Below are positions 26,864 to 35,980 of a DNA stretch of 64,000 nt, one piece after another (position 1 is the first letter of the stretch; every line of letters begins with the position of its first letter). The stretch is taken from assembly GCA_044227095.1 (NCBI GenBank), contig JBGAFV010000001.1, positions 4,898,001-4,962,000 of the forward strand. Direction: 5' to 3'. Both the position numbers and the translations under genes were made by a program. This stretch comes from JACMLD01 sp044227095 (GTDB lineage Bacteria; Bacteroidota; Bacteroidia; Chitinophagales; Chitinophagaceae). The notes below the pieces were generated by a model that was not told where the DNA came from, did no database searches, and saw only the letters and a program-made list of their open reading frames with translations.

Positions 26864-27287
26864 TGTGCGAGTAATTAGTTAATATTATTAAGCCAGCAGT
26901 AGTAATATTTTCAACATTGTTGCGTCGCACTCTTGTGCTGTACAACTTTATTAAGCTTTTACTCAACCCCTTCAGGGTTGAGTTTATTTATTGTACCACC
27001 ACCATGGGTTTCACCCATGGTTATTATAATTTAGTCCTTTCAGGACTACTTATAATTAACGTGTTTCATTCACATTTACCAGGGTATTGCATCACTTATC
27101 CTGAAGGGATAAACTCACAATAGCCTCGGATGAAATCCGTGGCTTGGCAATCCTGTATGACCACAACCCTGAAGGGGTTGATCGGTTGGCTGATACTGGA
27201 TAAAAAGTACAAGTGAGTGACACAACAACTGCCACATAGCAATACAAAAGCCGGGCACATAAAAAATTATGTTGTTAAGAAATCATT
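26864..27287. repeat. REP-like palindrome cluster in a 424-bp intergenic region
   Basis: A series of near-perfect hairpins: ACTCAACCC/GGGTTGAGT (26961-26983), ACCATGGGT/ACCCATGGT (27001-27021), TAGTCCT/AGGACTA (27032-27048), TTATCC/GGATAA (27096-27112), AGCCTCGGAT/ATCCGTGGCT (27122-27144) and CAACCC/GGGTTG (27164-27180). The first and last are inverted copies of each other (CCCTTCAGGGTTG against CAACCCTGAAGGGG), so the set is bounded head-to-head, as in REP/BIME elements moved by RAYT-type transposases. Cores CTTCAG/CTGAAG recur. No gene is present. Confidence 0.8.
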
Positions 27288-28307
27288 TCATTCTCTATAA
27301 GGTGAAATAGTAATTATTGATCCGTCTTTATCATAGTTTAATTCTGTAACCTTAACACTTCGCAAATGCGTAATGCCTTTTGATAACGATGAATCGTGGT
27401 AAAACAAATACCACTTTCCTTTGAACTCCACAATAGAATGATGATTTGTCCAGCCAACAACCGGGTTTAATACAATGCCTTTGTAAACAAATGGCCCGTA
27501 CGGATTATCGCCAACAGCATAACATATAAAATGCGTATCCCCGGTGGAGTAAGAAAAATAATACTTGCCATTGTATTTATGCATCCACGATGCTTCAAAA
27601 AAACGACGGTTATTATCGCCTGCAAGTAAAGGCCTGCCGTTCTCATCTGTAATCACCAATTCTTTTACTGGTTCATCAAACTGCAGCATGTCTTCTGTAA
27701 GCCTTGCCATACGCGGACCAAGTGCCGGTTCATCGGGTAGCGGCTCTGCATTGTCTTTATTGTATTGATTATTGCGGTACGACTGCAGCTGTCCGCCCCA
27801 TAAACCGCCTAAATACATATAGGCTTTTCCATCATCATCAATAAATACAGCAGGGTCTATTGAATAACTATTCGCAATAGCCTGGGCTTCTGCTTTAAAA
27901 GGGCCAGTTGGAGCGTCACTAACGGCTACACCTATCTGAAAAATACCGTCGCTTCTTTTTGCAGGAAAATACAAATAGTATTTGCCTTTTTTGTACGCTG
28001 CGTCTGGTGCCCACATTTGCTTATGCGCCCAGGGAACATCGCTTACATGCAGCGCTATACCATTATCGGTTGCGGCCCCATCCGGACTATCCATAGAAAT
28101 AACATGGTAATCTTCCATAGCAAAATGGCTTCCCAGATCATCAAAAGGAATTCCCGCTTCTACATCATGCGATGGATAAATGTATATTTTGCCATTAAAC
28201 ACATGTGCAGAAGGATCTGCTGTATAAATATGATTAACCAATGGCTGAGAAATGGCTTTCTTATTCAGCTCATCAAAATTTATATGATCAATACTATCTT
28301 CGGGCAT
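27288..28307 (-). CDS. GH43 family glycosidase (beta-xylosidase/arabinofuranosidase), cytoplasmic
   Basis: 339 residues, one five-bladed beta-propeller with no signal peptide. The three catalytic acidic positions are visible: base Asp in YTADPSAHVFNGKIYIY, pKa-modulating Asp in SIDPAVFIDDDGKAYMYLGG, and acid Glu in FFEASWMHKYNGKYYFSYS. Length and the absence of a C-terminal domain fit a short exo-acting GH43. Without an export signal it should act on imported xylo- or arabino-oligosaccharides. The symporter gene directly upstream (28590) supports this. Both flanking intergenic regions carry palindromic repeats of different families. Confidence 0.9.
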   Translation of the reverse strand: MPEDSIDHINFDELNKKAISQPLVNHIYTADPSAHVFNGKIYIYPSHDVEAGIPFDDLGSHFAMEDYHVISMDSPDGAATDNGIALHVSDVPWAHKQMWAPDAAYKKGKYYLYFPAKRSDGIFQIGVAVSDAPTGPFKAEAQAIANSYSIDPAVFIDDDGKAYMYLGGLWGGQLQSYRNNQYNKDNAEPLPDEPALGPRMARLTEDMLQFDEPVKELVITDENGRPLLAGDNNRRFFEASWMHKYNGKYYFSYSTGDTHFICYAVGDNPYGPFVYKGIVLNPVVGWTNHHSIVEFKGKWYLFYHDSSLSKGITHLRSVKVTELNYDKDGSIITISPYRE

Positions 28308-28589
28308 AACTAAAGAATATTTGAAATCTAATTAATAAAATAAATTTTAGCTTCAATCTACGATCGCTTAATTTTTTGCTCCGTAGCAACAACCTACGGG
28401 TAATTTAAAATTCAAGGATATCCGTCGTTACATAGGAACGATTTTTGCCCTGGCATTGTTAATAGCACAAAGCGTACCTACGGCACGCAGCTCAAATTTC
28501 AATTATTCTCCTACCCACAAAATGTTCCTACGGAACATGCCGGGCATTACCATAAATTAAAAAAGATCTTTAAATTTAAAATCACAATT
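28308..28589. repeat. Palindromes with CCTACGG core (second REP-like family)
   Basis: 282-bp gap between the symporter and GH43 genes. It holds CCGTAG/CTACGG (28381-28399), GCGTACC/GGCACGC (28472-28488, one mismatch) and the perfect ATGTTCC-TAC-GGAACAT (28522-28538). All share CCTACGG. They differ from the CTGAAG family at 26961-27180. No gene is seen. Confidence 0.7.
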
Positions 28590-30023
28590 TCAATTTTTTG
28601 ACCTTCTCTCTTTTAAATCTTTTTCAATCTCCACTTCCATTCCTTTATTTATTTCATAAAAGAAAAGCAATGCTGCACCAATTAAAAAGGGAATTGCCGG
28701 ATATACACTTACCAACATTTTTATTCCCTGTACGGTTTCATTTGTTTGTGCTGCATTGGGCACATAATGATACAGCCCGAGTATCCACGTAATTAACGTA
28801 CTTCCTATAGTTAATCCTCCTTTTAATCCAACCATCATAGCAGAAAAAATGATAGCCGTTGCGCGGCGGCCATTTTTCCATTCGCTATAATCGGCAACAT
28901 CTGCAATCATGGCCCATAATAGAGGAATGGTAATACCGTAGAAAAAGCCGTGCAGTATTTGCGAAGCAAACATTAAACCTACAGATCCTGGTTCAAAAAA
29001 GTAGAAAAACAATACAAACAATGTTGAAATAAACAGCGCAATACCAAATACATCCCGCTTGCCATATTTATCAGCAAACTTTTTTGACAAGGTAATTCCA
29101 ACAATCATAAAAATAATGCCGCCTGCATTAAACAAACCAAACCCGGCAGACACCGGGTCTTCTCCAAAGAAGTTAAGCCCTATACGGGAGAAGAAATGTA
29201 AAACAGGGTTAATAAAATTTGTAAGTGCATCTTTATCTACATAGTTGTTAAAATAATACACGTAAGAACCGCCCTTCATTGCAAGTGTAATAAATACAAG
29301 CAGGGTAAGGCTAAGCATAATAACCCAGGGTTTGTTTTTAAATAAATCACCGAGGTCTTCTCCCAGGCTTGATTTCTGTTCGGGCTTGGGCACAATGCGT
29401 TCTTTTGTTGTTAGGAAAGTAATGATAAGCATAATCGTTCCTATAATGGCCAACCATGTCATTACTTTTTCAATGCCAGCAGATTTATCTCCACCCCCCG
29501 CTGTTTTAATAATTGACAACATAAATACCTGAACAAAAAACTGCGCAAACATTACAGCTACAAAACGATAAGAGGACATGCTATTGCGTTCTTTCATATC
29601 GCCTGTAATTACACCACTAAGCGCAGAGTACGGAAGGTTGTTGGCTGCATACAATAACAATAACAAGGTATAGGTAACAACTGCATAAATTACTTTCCCT
29701 TTATAAGAAAAATCCGGGGTACTAAATGCAAGTAATGCAATTACGCCAAGTGGGATAGCCGTAAATAAAATCCACGGACGGAACTTTCCCCATTTAGATG
29801 TAGTTCTGTCTGCAAGCGCACCTATTACAGGATTAAAGACAAAGGCTGCAATAAGCCCCACAGTTAATATAATTACAGAAGCATCTTTTGTATCTAACTT
29901 ATAAATATCAGTATAGAAATAAGCGAGGTATGTCATCAATGTTTGAAACACAAGATTGGCAGCAAGATCACCCAGGCTATACCCTATTTTTTCCAGTACC
30001 GATAATTTGTTTGAATTGTTCAT
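28590..30023 (-). CDS. GPH-family sugar:cation symporter (MFS)
   Basis: 477 residues, about 12 transmembrane helices. The N-terminus LEKIGYSLGDLAANLVF and the cytoplasmic loop GALADRTTSKWGKFRPWIL are signatures of the glycoside-pentoside-hexuronide:cation symporter family (LacS, MelB, XynB/XylP-like). A charged loop KERIVPKPEQKSS joins the halves. It imports pentosides or short xylo-oligosaccharides across the inner membrane. It sits 34 bp after the first GH10 gene and upstream of the cytoplasmic GH43, forming an intracellular arm of the xylan pathway. Confidence 0.92.
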   Translation of the reverse strand: MNNSNKLSVLEKIGYSLGDLAANLVFQTLMTYLAYFYTDIYKLDTKDASVIILTVGLIAAFVFNPVIGALADRTTSKWGKFRPWILFTAIPLGVIALLAFSTPDFSYKGKVIYAVVTYTLLLLLYAANNLPYSALSGVITGDMKERNSMSSYRFVAVMFAQFFVQVFMLSIIKTAGGGDKSAGIEKVMTWLAIIGTIMLIITFLTTKERIVPKPEQKSSLGEDLGDLFKNKPWVIMLSLTLLVFITLAMKGGSYVYYFNNYVDKDALTNFINPVLHFFSRIGLNFFGEDPVSAGFGLFNAGGIIFMIVGITLSKKFADKYGKRDVFGIALFISTLFVLFFYFFEPGSVGLMFASQILHGFFYGITIPLLWAMIADVADYSEWKNGRRATAIIFSAMMVGLKGGLTIGSTLITWILGLYHYVPNAAQTNETVQGIKMLVSVYPAIPFLIGAALLFFYEINKGMEVEIEKDLKERRSKN

Positions 30024-30057
30024 TGACAGGCAGTTTTAGTTTTAGCAACGTTTATAA

Positions 30058-31173
30058 TTATTTAGCAGTTTCAATAACTTTATAAAAAGCAGGCTTTGGT
30101 TTAAACTGCCTGTCAAACAACAATGGATAGTTTGTTCTTCCCCTAACTGGAAAATCATTCAGCCACGATTGCCCGTCGTTAACGCCCCAGAATGTTACCC
30201 GGCTTATTTTGCTTTTATACTTCATAAACAAACGAAACAGGTTTTCGTACGCATTTGACAATTGTGTTTGTACAGAATCGGGTAACCCGGTTGTATAAGG
30301 GTTGTTGTTATCTCCATGAGATACCTGGTTTATATCTGCAGTTACGGGAGCAGCGTTTCTTAATACACTCAAATCAAGTTCCGTAAACATTACTTCAATG
30401 CCAAGTGCAGAAAATTCCTGTATGCTTTCTTCTATATCTTTTAAATTCAAATCGTAAGAACGCCAATGCCCCTGTATGCCCACACCATCAATACGCACAC
30501 CCGCAGCCTGTATTTTTTTAATTAACGCAATTGCTCCTGCCCTTTTCTTTGGTTGCTCAATATTATAATCATTATAATAAAGCTTTGAATTGGGCGACGC
30601 TTTTTGTGCAAGGCGAAATGCTTCTACCACAAAATCATCTCCCAGGTTTTGCGAGAAAACAGATTTGCGCATACTGCCATCTTCATTCAGCGCTTCATTC
30701 ACTACATCCCATGAATATACTTTTCCATCATAGCGGCCAGCCACAGTTGCAATATGATTTGTCATATACAAACGTACTGAGTCGGCATTTTTCATACCAC
30801 GCATAAACCTGGGCAACTGGCTATGCCAGATTAAAGTGTGGGCATTTACTTTGATGTTATATTTTTTTGCGTAAGCCACAAGCTTATCGGCTGCATCAAA
30901 ATTATACTGATCCCAACCGGGATGTATAATTTCAGCCTTCATAATATTTTCCGGCGTTACTGTGTTGAATTGCCGGGGAATAAGCAATGCTGCGGCAGTA
31001 TCTTTTTCTTCTATCTGAGCAGTATTCATAGCAGTGCCAATAGTAAAATCATTTTTAAATGCATCTTTAAGCGAAAGCATGTTTTTAGCATTGCCTGTTT
31101 TCTGCGCAAACAAACAGTTGCATACTAATACTGCATTGGTAAAAAGCAGTGCAATTAATTTTCTGTTTCTCAT
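30058..31173 (-). CDS. GH10 endo-beta-1,4-xylanase (first of two)
   Basis: 371 residues with an N-terminal signal (IALLFTNAVLVCNCLFAQ; a lipidated Cys is possible). A single TIM barrel follows. The acid/base Glu160 is in WDVVNEAL and the nucleophile Glu265 in MFTELDLSVL. Substrate-binding signatures TPENIMKAE, HTLIWHSQLP and GIQGHW are present. No carbohydrate-binding module. It cuts internal xylan bonds and tolerates substituted chains. The paralogue at 35981-37156 has the same organisation. A GH43-type tail remnant lies directly upstream (31187-31258). Confidence 0.96.
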   Translation of the reverse strand: MRNRKLIALLFTNAVLVCNCLFAQKTGNAKNMLSLKDAFKNDFTIGTAMNTAQIEEKDTAAALLIPRQFNTVTPENIMKAEIIHPGWDQYNFDAADKLVAYAKKYNIKVNAHTLIWHSQLPRFMRGMKNADSVRLYMTNHIATVAGRYDGKVYSWDVVNEALNEDGSMRKSVFSQNLGDDFVVEAFRLAQKASPNSKLYYNDYNIEQPKKRAGAIALIKKIQAAGVRIDGVGIQGHWRSYDLNLKDIEESIQEFSALGIEVMFTELDLSVLRNAAPVTADINQVSHGDNNNPYTTGLPDSVQTQLSNAYENLFRLFMKYKSKISRVTFWGVNDGQSWLNDFPVRGRTNYPLLFDRQFKPKPAFYKVIETAK

Positions 31174-31186
31174 TTTATAAATAATT

Positions 31187-31258
31187 TTAGTTTACATGAA
31201 ACCAGTCAAAATCTACATAACCACCAGTTGATTTGGATTGGCATATGTTCCATCGCCA
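31187..31258 (-). pseudogene. C-terminal remnant of a GH43-like glycosidase
   Basis: The 168-bp gap between the GH67 and GH10 genes holds an open frame on the - strand, WRWNICQSKSTGGYVDFDWF then HVN and stop. GGYVDFDWF is the usual end of the beta-sandwich domain attached to GH43 and related enzymes. A stop lies in frame just upstream; the adjoining frame reads NIHSDNGDGTY, suggesting a frameshift. Only about 23 codons remain, so the gene that once stood between GH67 and GH10 has been deleted. Confidence 0.6.
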
Positions 31259-31341
31259 TTATCGCTATGAATATTTTGTCTAAAAATAAAAATCAATATT
31301 GTTTTACACTCATCCATCAGTATACCGATTGAATTTGTTTA

Positions 31342-33414
31342 TTAATTCCGGTGACGGTTCATATCACTTTGCATTACTTCATCAAGGTTATTAACCGGTC
31401 GTTCTATTTCGTACGGAATTGGCATGCGGCTGAATTGCTGAAAATAAAGCAGGCAGGCATCTTTCCATAAAACTGCATTAATGCTTTCACTACGGAGTTT
31501 TCGCTGCACAGCGGTAAACCTTTCTGCATCAACATACGGCTGTGCCTTGTCCCATATTTTTTGAAATTGCCTTACCTGCTGTACACCTTTATCATAATGA
31601 AAAGCAATTTCATCCCATAAACTGTGGCCGCTTTTCATGGTATAATTCCAGGGCAGGTGATGAAACCAAAGCAAAAGATTTTCCGGGCAAGTTGCTGGAT
31701 CATTCAATTGCGATGCAAGCGGTTCATGGTATTGGCTTACTGCGTTGCTGCCGGTGCGGGAGCGATTAAAACCAACACCTATAGAATCTGCCTGGTGATA
31801 ATAAGGCGGCGTCCAGTCTGGTCTTACTTTTGGCGGTGCCCACCATGGCCCCGGCCCATAGTGTTCAGTAGCAGACATGATATGGTGAAGCCCAAGCGGC
31901 ATCATATAATTTACTGCAGCTTCCCTGCTATCCAGCATCATTTGTTTTACCGGCTGTAAAAAATTACTGTTCCATTCTGCAGTAAAATCTGTTTGCTTAT
32001 TTTTTTCTGTTGATAGATCAGAAAATGTTTGTCGTATCCATTCATCAGCAATTTGCTCACTTTTTAATTGATTGTTCCATGCAAGCCTACCGAAAGCATA
32101 CCAATTGGCCTGCGCAAAATCGTGCCCGCACCAATTGCTATCCAATCCTATATTGGCAACGCCTGCAATGGCAGTGTGTGTTTGCGTATAAATACTTCCG
32201 TCTGTGCAACGGGCAACAGTGCTGCCTTTTCCCTCCTGGTAAGTATCACTCTGCAAACATTCTTCCCACATGGTTGCTAAGAACACGAGGTGAATACTAT
32301 GACCAAGATATTCCTGTGTAACCTGGAACTCCGGCATTACCGGCGTTTTTTTCATAGCACCAAAAAGCGGGCTAAAAGGTTCTCTTGGCATAAAATCTAT
32401 CGGGCCATTCTTAACCTGTATAATTACATTATCGCGAAACTGCCCATCAATAGGAACAAACTCATTATATGCCTGCTTGGCACGGTCTTTATCTTTTGCG
32501 CTGTACACAAATGCACGCCACATTACAATACCACGGTAAGGCTTAAGCGCATCTGCCAGCATGTTAGCGCCATCTGCATGTGTGCGACCAAAATCCTGCG
32601 GGCCTGGCTGGCCTTCGCTATTTGCTTTAACAAGAAAACCACCGAAGTCTGGAATTTGCGAATAAATTTCTTTAGCCTTTTCTTTCCACCATCTTATTAC
32701 CGACGTATCTAACGGATCTGATGTACTTAAGCCACCAATAATTTTTGGAGAAGAAAAGTTTACAGACAAGAATGTTTTTATACCATAAAGCCTTAATACA
32801 GCAGCTATGACTTTAACCTTGGCTAAATATTCTGCAGTTAATATTGCAGGTGATGCATTTACATTGTTTATTACCGATCCATTTATACCAATAGATGCAT
32901 TTGCACGTGCATATGCCTGCCAGCGCAATTTGTCGCTATCCGTAATAACAAAAGCATTTTCTTTACGCCAGAAAATAGATTGTCCTGCATAGCCGCGTTC
33001 TACCGATCCATTAAGATTATCCCAGTGATTGAGTATACGAAGATCATAAGAAGGGTTTGACAATACATTTTCATAAGGCTGACCGTTCTGCTGCCTTCTC
33101 AACATTTCAAACACACCATATAAAATACCCGCATCGGTATTTGCCTGTATTGCTGATGAACTCAATTTGAAACCGTCACCTTTAATAGCATTGTCTTTTT
33201 TAACCGAAAGTATAACAGTTGCATTAGCCATTCCCTGCCAGCCTTGTTGTAATTCCTGTATAGCTATACTGAGTATGGGCGATTTTGTTTTGCAAACTAC
33301 GTTTACCGGCAACGCAGATTTCTTCCTCAGCCATAATTCATAACCGTTCTCCGCCTGTAGAGAGAATACAAGACAGATCAATAAAATACCAAGGCTTGCC
33401 TTCTTTAGTTGCAT
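31342..33414 (-). CDS. GH67 xylan alpha-1,2-glucuronidase
   Basis: 690 residues, signal KKASLGILLICLVFSLQA. An N-terminal sandwich domain (AIQELQQGWQGMANATVIL) precedes the TIM barrel with the acid Glu267 in VKANSEGQPGP and the paired base Asp340 (NGPIDFMPREP) and Glu368 (FQVTQEYLG); the 73- and 28-residue spacings match characterised GH67 enzymes. The helical C-terminal domain has HHLPWNYTMKSGHSLWDEIA. It removes (4-O-methyl-)glucuronic acid from the non-reducing end of xylo-oligosaccharides, so it works after the GH10 xylanases. Confidence 0.97.
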   Translation of the reverse strand: MQLKKASLGILLICLVFSLQAENGYELWLRKKSALPVNVVCKTKSPILSIAIQELQQGWQGMANATVILSVKKDNAIKGDGFKLSSSAIQANTDAGILYGVFEMLRRQQNGQPYENVLSNPSYDLRILNHWDNLNGSVERGYAGQSIFWRKENAFVITDSDKLRWQAYARANASIGINGSVINNVNASPAILTAEYLAKVKVIAAVLRLYGIKTFLSVNFSSPKIIGGLSTSDPLDTSVIRWWKEKAKEIYSQIPDFGGFLVKANSEGQPGPQDFGRTHADGANMLADALKPYRGIVMWRAFVYSAKDKDRAKQAYNEFVPIDGQFRDNVIIQVKNGPIDFMPREPFSPLFGAMKKTPVMPEFQVTQEYLGHSIHLVFLATMWEECLQSDTYQEGKGSTVARCTDGSIYTQTHTAIAGVANIGLDSNWCGHDFAQANWYAFGRLAWNNQLKSEQIADEWIRQTFSDLSTEKNKQTDFTAEWNSNFLQPVKQMMLDSREAAVNYMMPLGLHHIMSATEHYGPGPWWAPPKVRPDWTPPYYHQADSIGVGFNRSRTGSNAVSQYHEPLASQLNDPATCPENLLLWFHHLPWNYTMKSGHSLWDEIAFHYDKGVQQVRQFQKIWDKAQPYVDAERFTAVQRKLRSESINAVLWKDACLLYFQQFSRMPIPYEIERPVNNLDEVMQSDMNRHRN

Positions 33415-33464
33415 AATTGATACATGTTTGCTATTGGGTTATAATTCATGTTTGTGAATGCATC

Positions 33465-35936
33465 TTATTTTATCATCAGTGTGTATGTTTTTCCGGGTTG
33501 TGTTTGTATATCATATAATAAGGTTGATTTAAGTTGTGGCGGAGCGATATTTGCCTTTTCTGACACAATAGGTACAGGCGTTTCTTCTACCTGGTAAAAC
33601 GAGTTACTATTTTCTCCACTTGCATTTTGTAAAACACCTCCGTTGCTTAACTTCATTGCATTAGGTACACGCAACCTCAGGTTTCCGCCAATGGTTGATT
33701 TTATTATACACTTCACCAGCTTTGCGTCTTTCCATTCCATATTTGTAATTTCAAATCCTCCTCTTGCACGCAAGCCAGTTACGGCACCAGTTTGCCAAAC
33801 ATCTGCAAGTGCAGGAAGCAAATGCAATGCACCGTCTGCACTTTGCATCAGCATTTCTGTAATGCCGGAAGTACAGCCAAAATTGCCATCAATCTGAAAA
33901 GGTGCATGTGCGTCAAAAAGATTATTGTATGTGCCACCGCCACCTTCGTTGGTGCCAACTGGTGTAAGCTGGTTTTGTATAAGTTTGTAAGCATGGTTGC
34001 CATCGAGCAGTCTTGCCCACCAGTTTACTTTCCATCCCATGCTCCAACCGGTTGAAATATCTCCACGATGCGTTAATGTAGTTTTAGCAGCGCTGTATAA
34101 TTCCGGTGTTCTGTATGGCGATACCTGGTTTGAAGGGAATAAACCATAAAGGTGGGATATGTGGCGGTGCTTATCCATCGGATCATCAATATCATCCAGC
34201 CATTCCTGCAATTGCCCATACTGGCCAATATGCATTGGTGATAAGCGTTTGCGCATTAGTTTCAAAGTATCTATAAACGGGGCATCCTTGCCAAGTATCG
34301 TTGCTGCTTTAATTGTTGTACTGAATATATCAAACACAATCTGGTTGGTCATAGTAGTACCTGCATCAAGCGATGAGTTCTGGTGTGCTTTTGGTGAATT
34401 TTCGGGAGACATATCCGGGTTAATCACCAACCAATGATATTTTGGATGCTCCACTAAAAAATCAACATAAAAAGTTGCCGCTTCTTTTAACACAGGATAT
34501 ACTGATGCAAGAAAAACTTTATCGCCGCTATAGAGGTAATGCTCCCATAAATGCTGACTTGTCCAGCCACCAGCCGCACTCCATACACCCCATGTAGCAC
34601 CATCAACAGCACCGGTTACACGCCAGATATCAGTATTGTGATGGGCAACCCAACCTCTTGCACCATACATGTCTTTTGCAGTTTGTCTACCGGTAACAGA
34701 CATGTCTTTTACCATTTGAATAAACGGTTCATGCATTTCTGCAAGGTTTGTTTTCTCTGCAGGCCAGTAATTCATTTCTGTATTAATATTGATGGTATAC
34801 TTGCTGTCCCACGAAGGATTAATCTTATCATTCCATATTCCCTGAAGATTAGCCGGCTGTCCACCAGGTTGCGAAGAAGAAATCAACAGGTACCTGCCGT
34901 ACTGGTAATACAATGTTACAAGCTGAGGATCATTCACTGTCCTGAAATTTCTTAACCGTTCATCTGTAGGCAGCATAGCAGCATCTGTAACACCGAGATT
35001 CAGCTGCACACGGTTAAAATATTTCTGATAAGCGGCGATATGCGCAGTAAGCATAGCAGCAAAAGATTTTACACTTGCTTTATTAAGATATTCGGCAGTC
35101 CGTTTGTTTTCATCTCCGCCAATGTCATCATATTTATTAAAATTGGTAGCAATTGAAATATAGATAGTAACTGCATTCGCATTCTTAACAGATAAAGATG
35201 TGTCATTTGAAATGACAGAGCCCCCTTCATTTTTTATCCGCACTATTCCTTTATACTTTACCATACCCTTTACACCTTCATGATCCATGGTTGTACCAGA
35301 GAATGTTAAGTCGTGTGCCGATGCTTTAATTGTAACGGCTAGCTCAGGTGTTGTAAAAAAAGCTTTGAATGAAATACTGGCTGGTTTGCTTGCAGTTAAT
35401 CTCATTACTACTACCCTATCAGGGAAGGACGCAAATGCCTGCCTTATGTAAGTAACACCGTTTGCGGTATAAACAGTTTTTGTAAGCGCTTTTTCAATAT
35501 CAAGTTCCCTGTAGTAATTGGTATAATCGTTTTGTCCGTCAAAAACAAGTTGCAGATTGCCCGCCGGTTCAAATTTTTGTCCATGAGATTTTTTAGAAAT
35601 GATAACCTTATTGGCAAGCTTTTCAGCATCCTTTTGTTTTCCGTCAAAAATTAATTGTCGTATTTCTGCAAGGGAATCAAGCGACAAAGGATTGTCGTTC
35701 CTGTTTGGACTACCACTCCATAATGTGTGTTCGTTTAATTGTATTGTTTCATTTTCAACATTACCATATATCATTGCACCGAGGCGGCCATTGCCAATAG
35801 GCAAAGCATTTTCCCATGTATTGCCAGAGGGCTTATTGTACCATAGCTTTAAAGCAGTTTTATTTTGCGCATGAACACCTGCTTTTGCTATAAATAAACA
35901 TGCTATGATTGTTGTTATATACTTCGCCAGTTTCAT
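33465..35936 (-). CDS. GH95 alpha-L-fucosidase / alpha-L-galactosidase
   Basis: 823 residues, signal ITTIIACLFIAKAGVHAQ. The N-terminal domain has WENALPIGNGRLGAMIYGN and NEHTLWSGSPNRND, GH95 hallmarks. The barrel holds NINTEMNYWPAE (the two catalytic-water Asn), NPDMSPENSPK (acid Glu), STGWSMGWKVNWWARLLDG and PFQIDGNFG. The family inverts alpha-1,2-L-fucosides, and in Bacteroides ovatus xylan loci GH95 enzymes act on L-galactose side chains of cereal glucuronoarabinoxylan. The neighbourhood makes the latter role attractive, but residues alone do not decide it. Confidence 0.94.
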   Translation of the reverse strand: MKLAKYITTIIACLFIAKAGVHAQNKTALKLWYNKPSGNTWENALPIGNGRLGAMIYGNVENETIQLNEHTLWSGSPNRNDNPLSLDSLAEIRQLIFDGKQKDAEKLANKVIISKKSHGQKFEPAGNLQLVFDGQNDYTNYYRELDIEKALTKTVYTANGVTYIRQAFASFPDRVVVMRLTASKPASISFKAFFTTPELAVTIKASAHDLTFSGTTMDHEGVKGMVKYKGIVRIKNEGGSVISNDTSLSVKNANAVTIYISIATNFNKYDDIGGDENKRTAEYLNKASVKSFAAMLTAHIAAYQKYFNRVQLNLGVTDAAMLPTDERLRNFRTVNDPQLVTLYYQYGRYLLISSSQPGGQPANLQGIWNDKINPSWDSKYTININTEMNYWPAEKTNLAEMHEPFIQMVKDMSVTGRQTAKDMYGARGWVAHHNTDIWRVTGAVDGATWGVWSAAGGWTSQHLWEHYLYSGDKVFLASVYPVLKEAATFYVDFLVEHPKYHWLVINPDMSPENSPKAHQNSSLDAGTTMTNQIVFDIFSTTIKAATILGKDAPFIDTLKLMRKRLSPMHIGQYGQLQEWLDDIDDPMDKHRHISHLYGLFPSNQVSPYRTPELYSAAKTTLTHRGDISTGWSMGWKVNWWARLLDGNHAYKLIQNQLTPVGTNEGGGGTYNNLFDAHAPFQIDGNFGCTSGITEMLMQSADGALHLLPALADVWQTGAVTGLRARGGFEITNMEWKDAKLVKCIIKSTIGGNLRLRVPNAMKLSNGGVLQNASGENSNSFYQVEETPVPIVSEKANIAPPQLKSTLLYDIQTQPGKTYTLMIK

Positions 35937-35980
35937 ATTGTTAGTATGTAGTATTTCTTTTTGAAAATGTTTTCACACTT

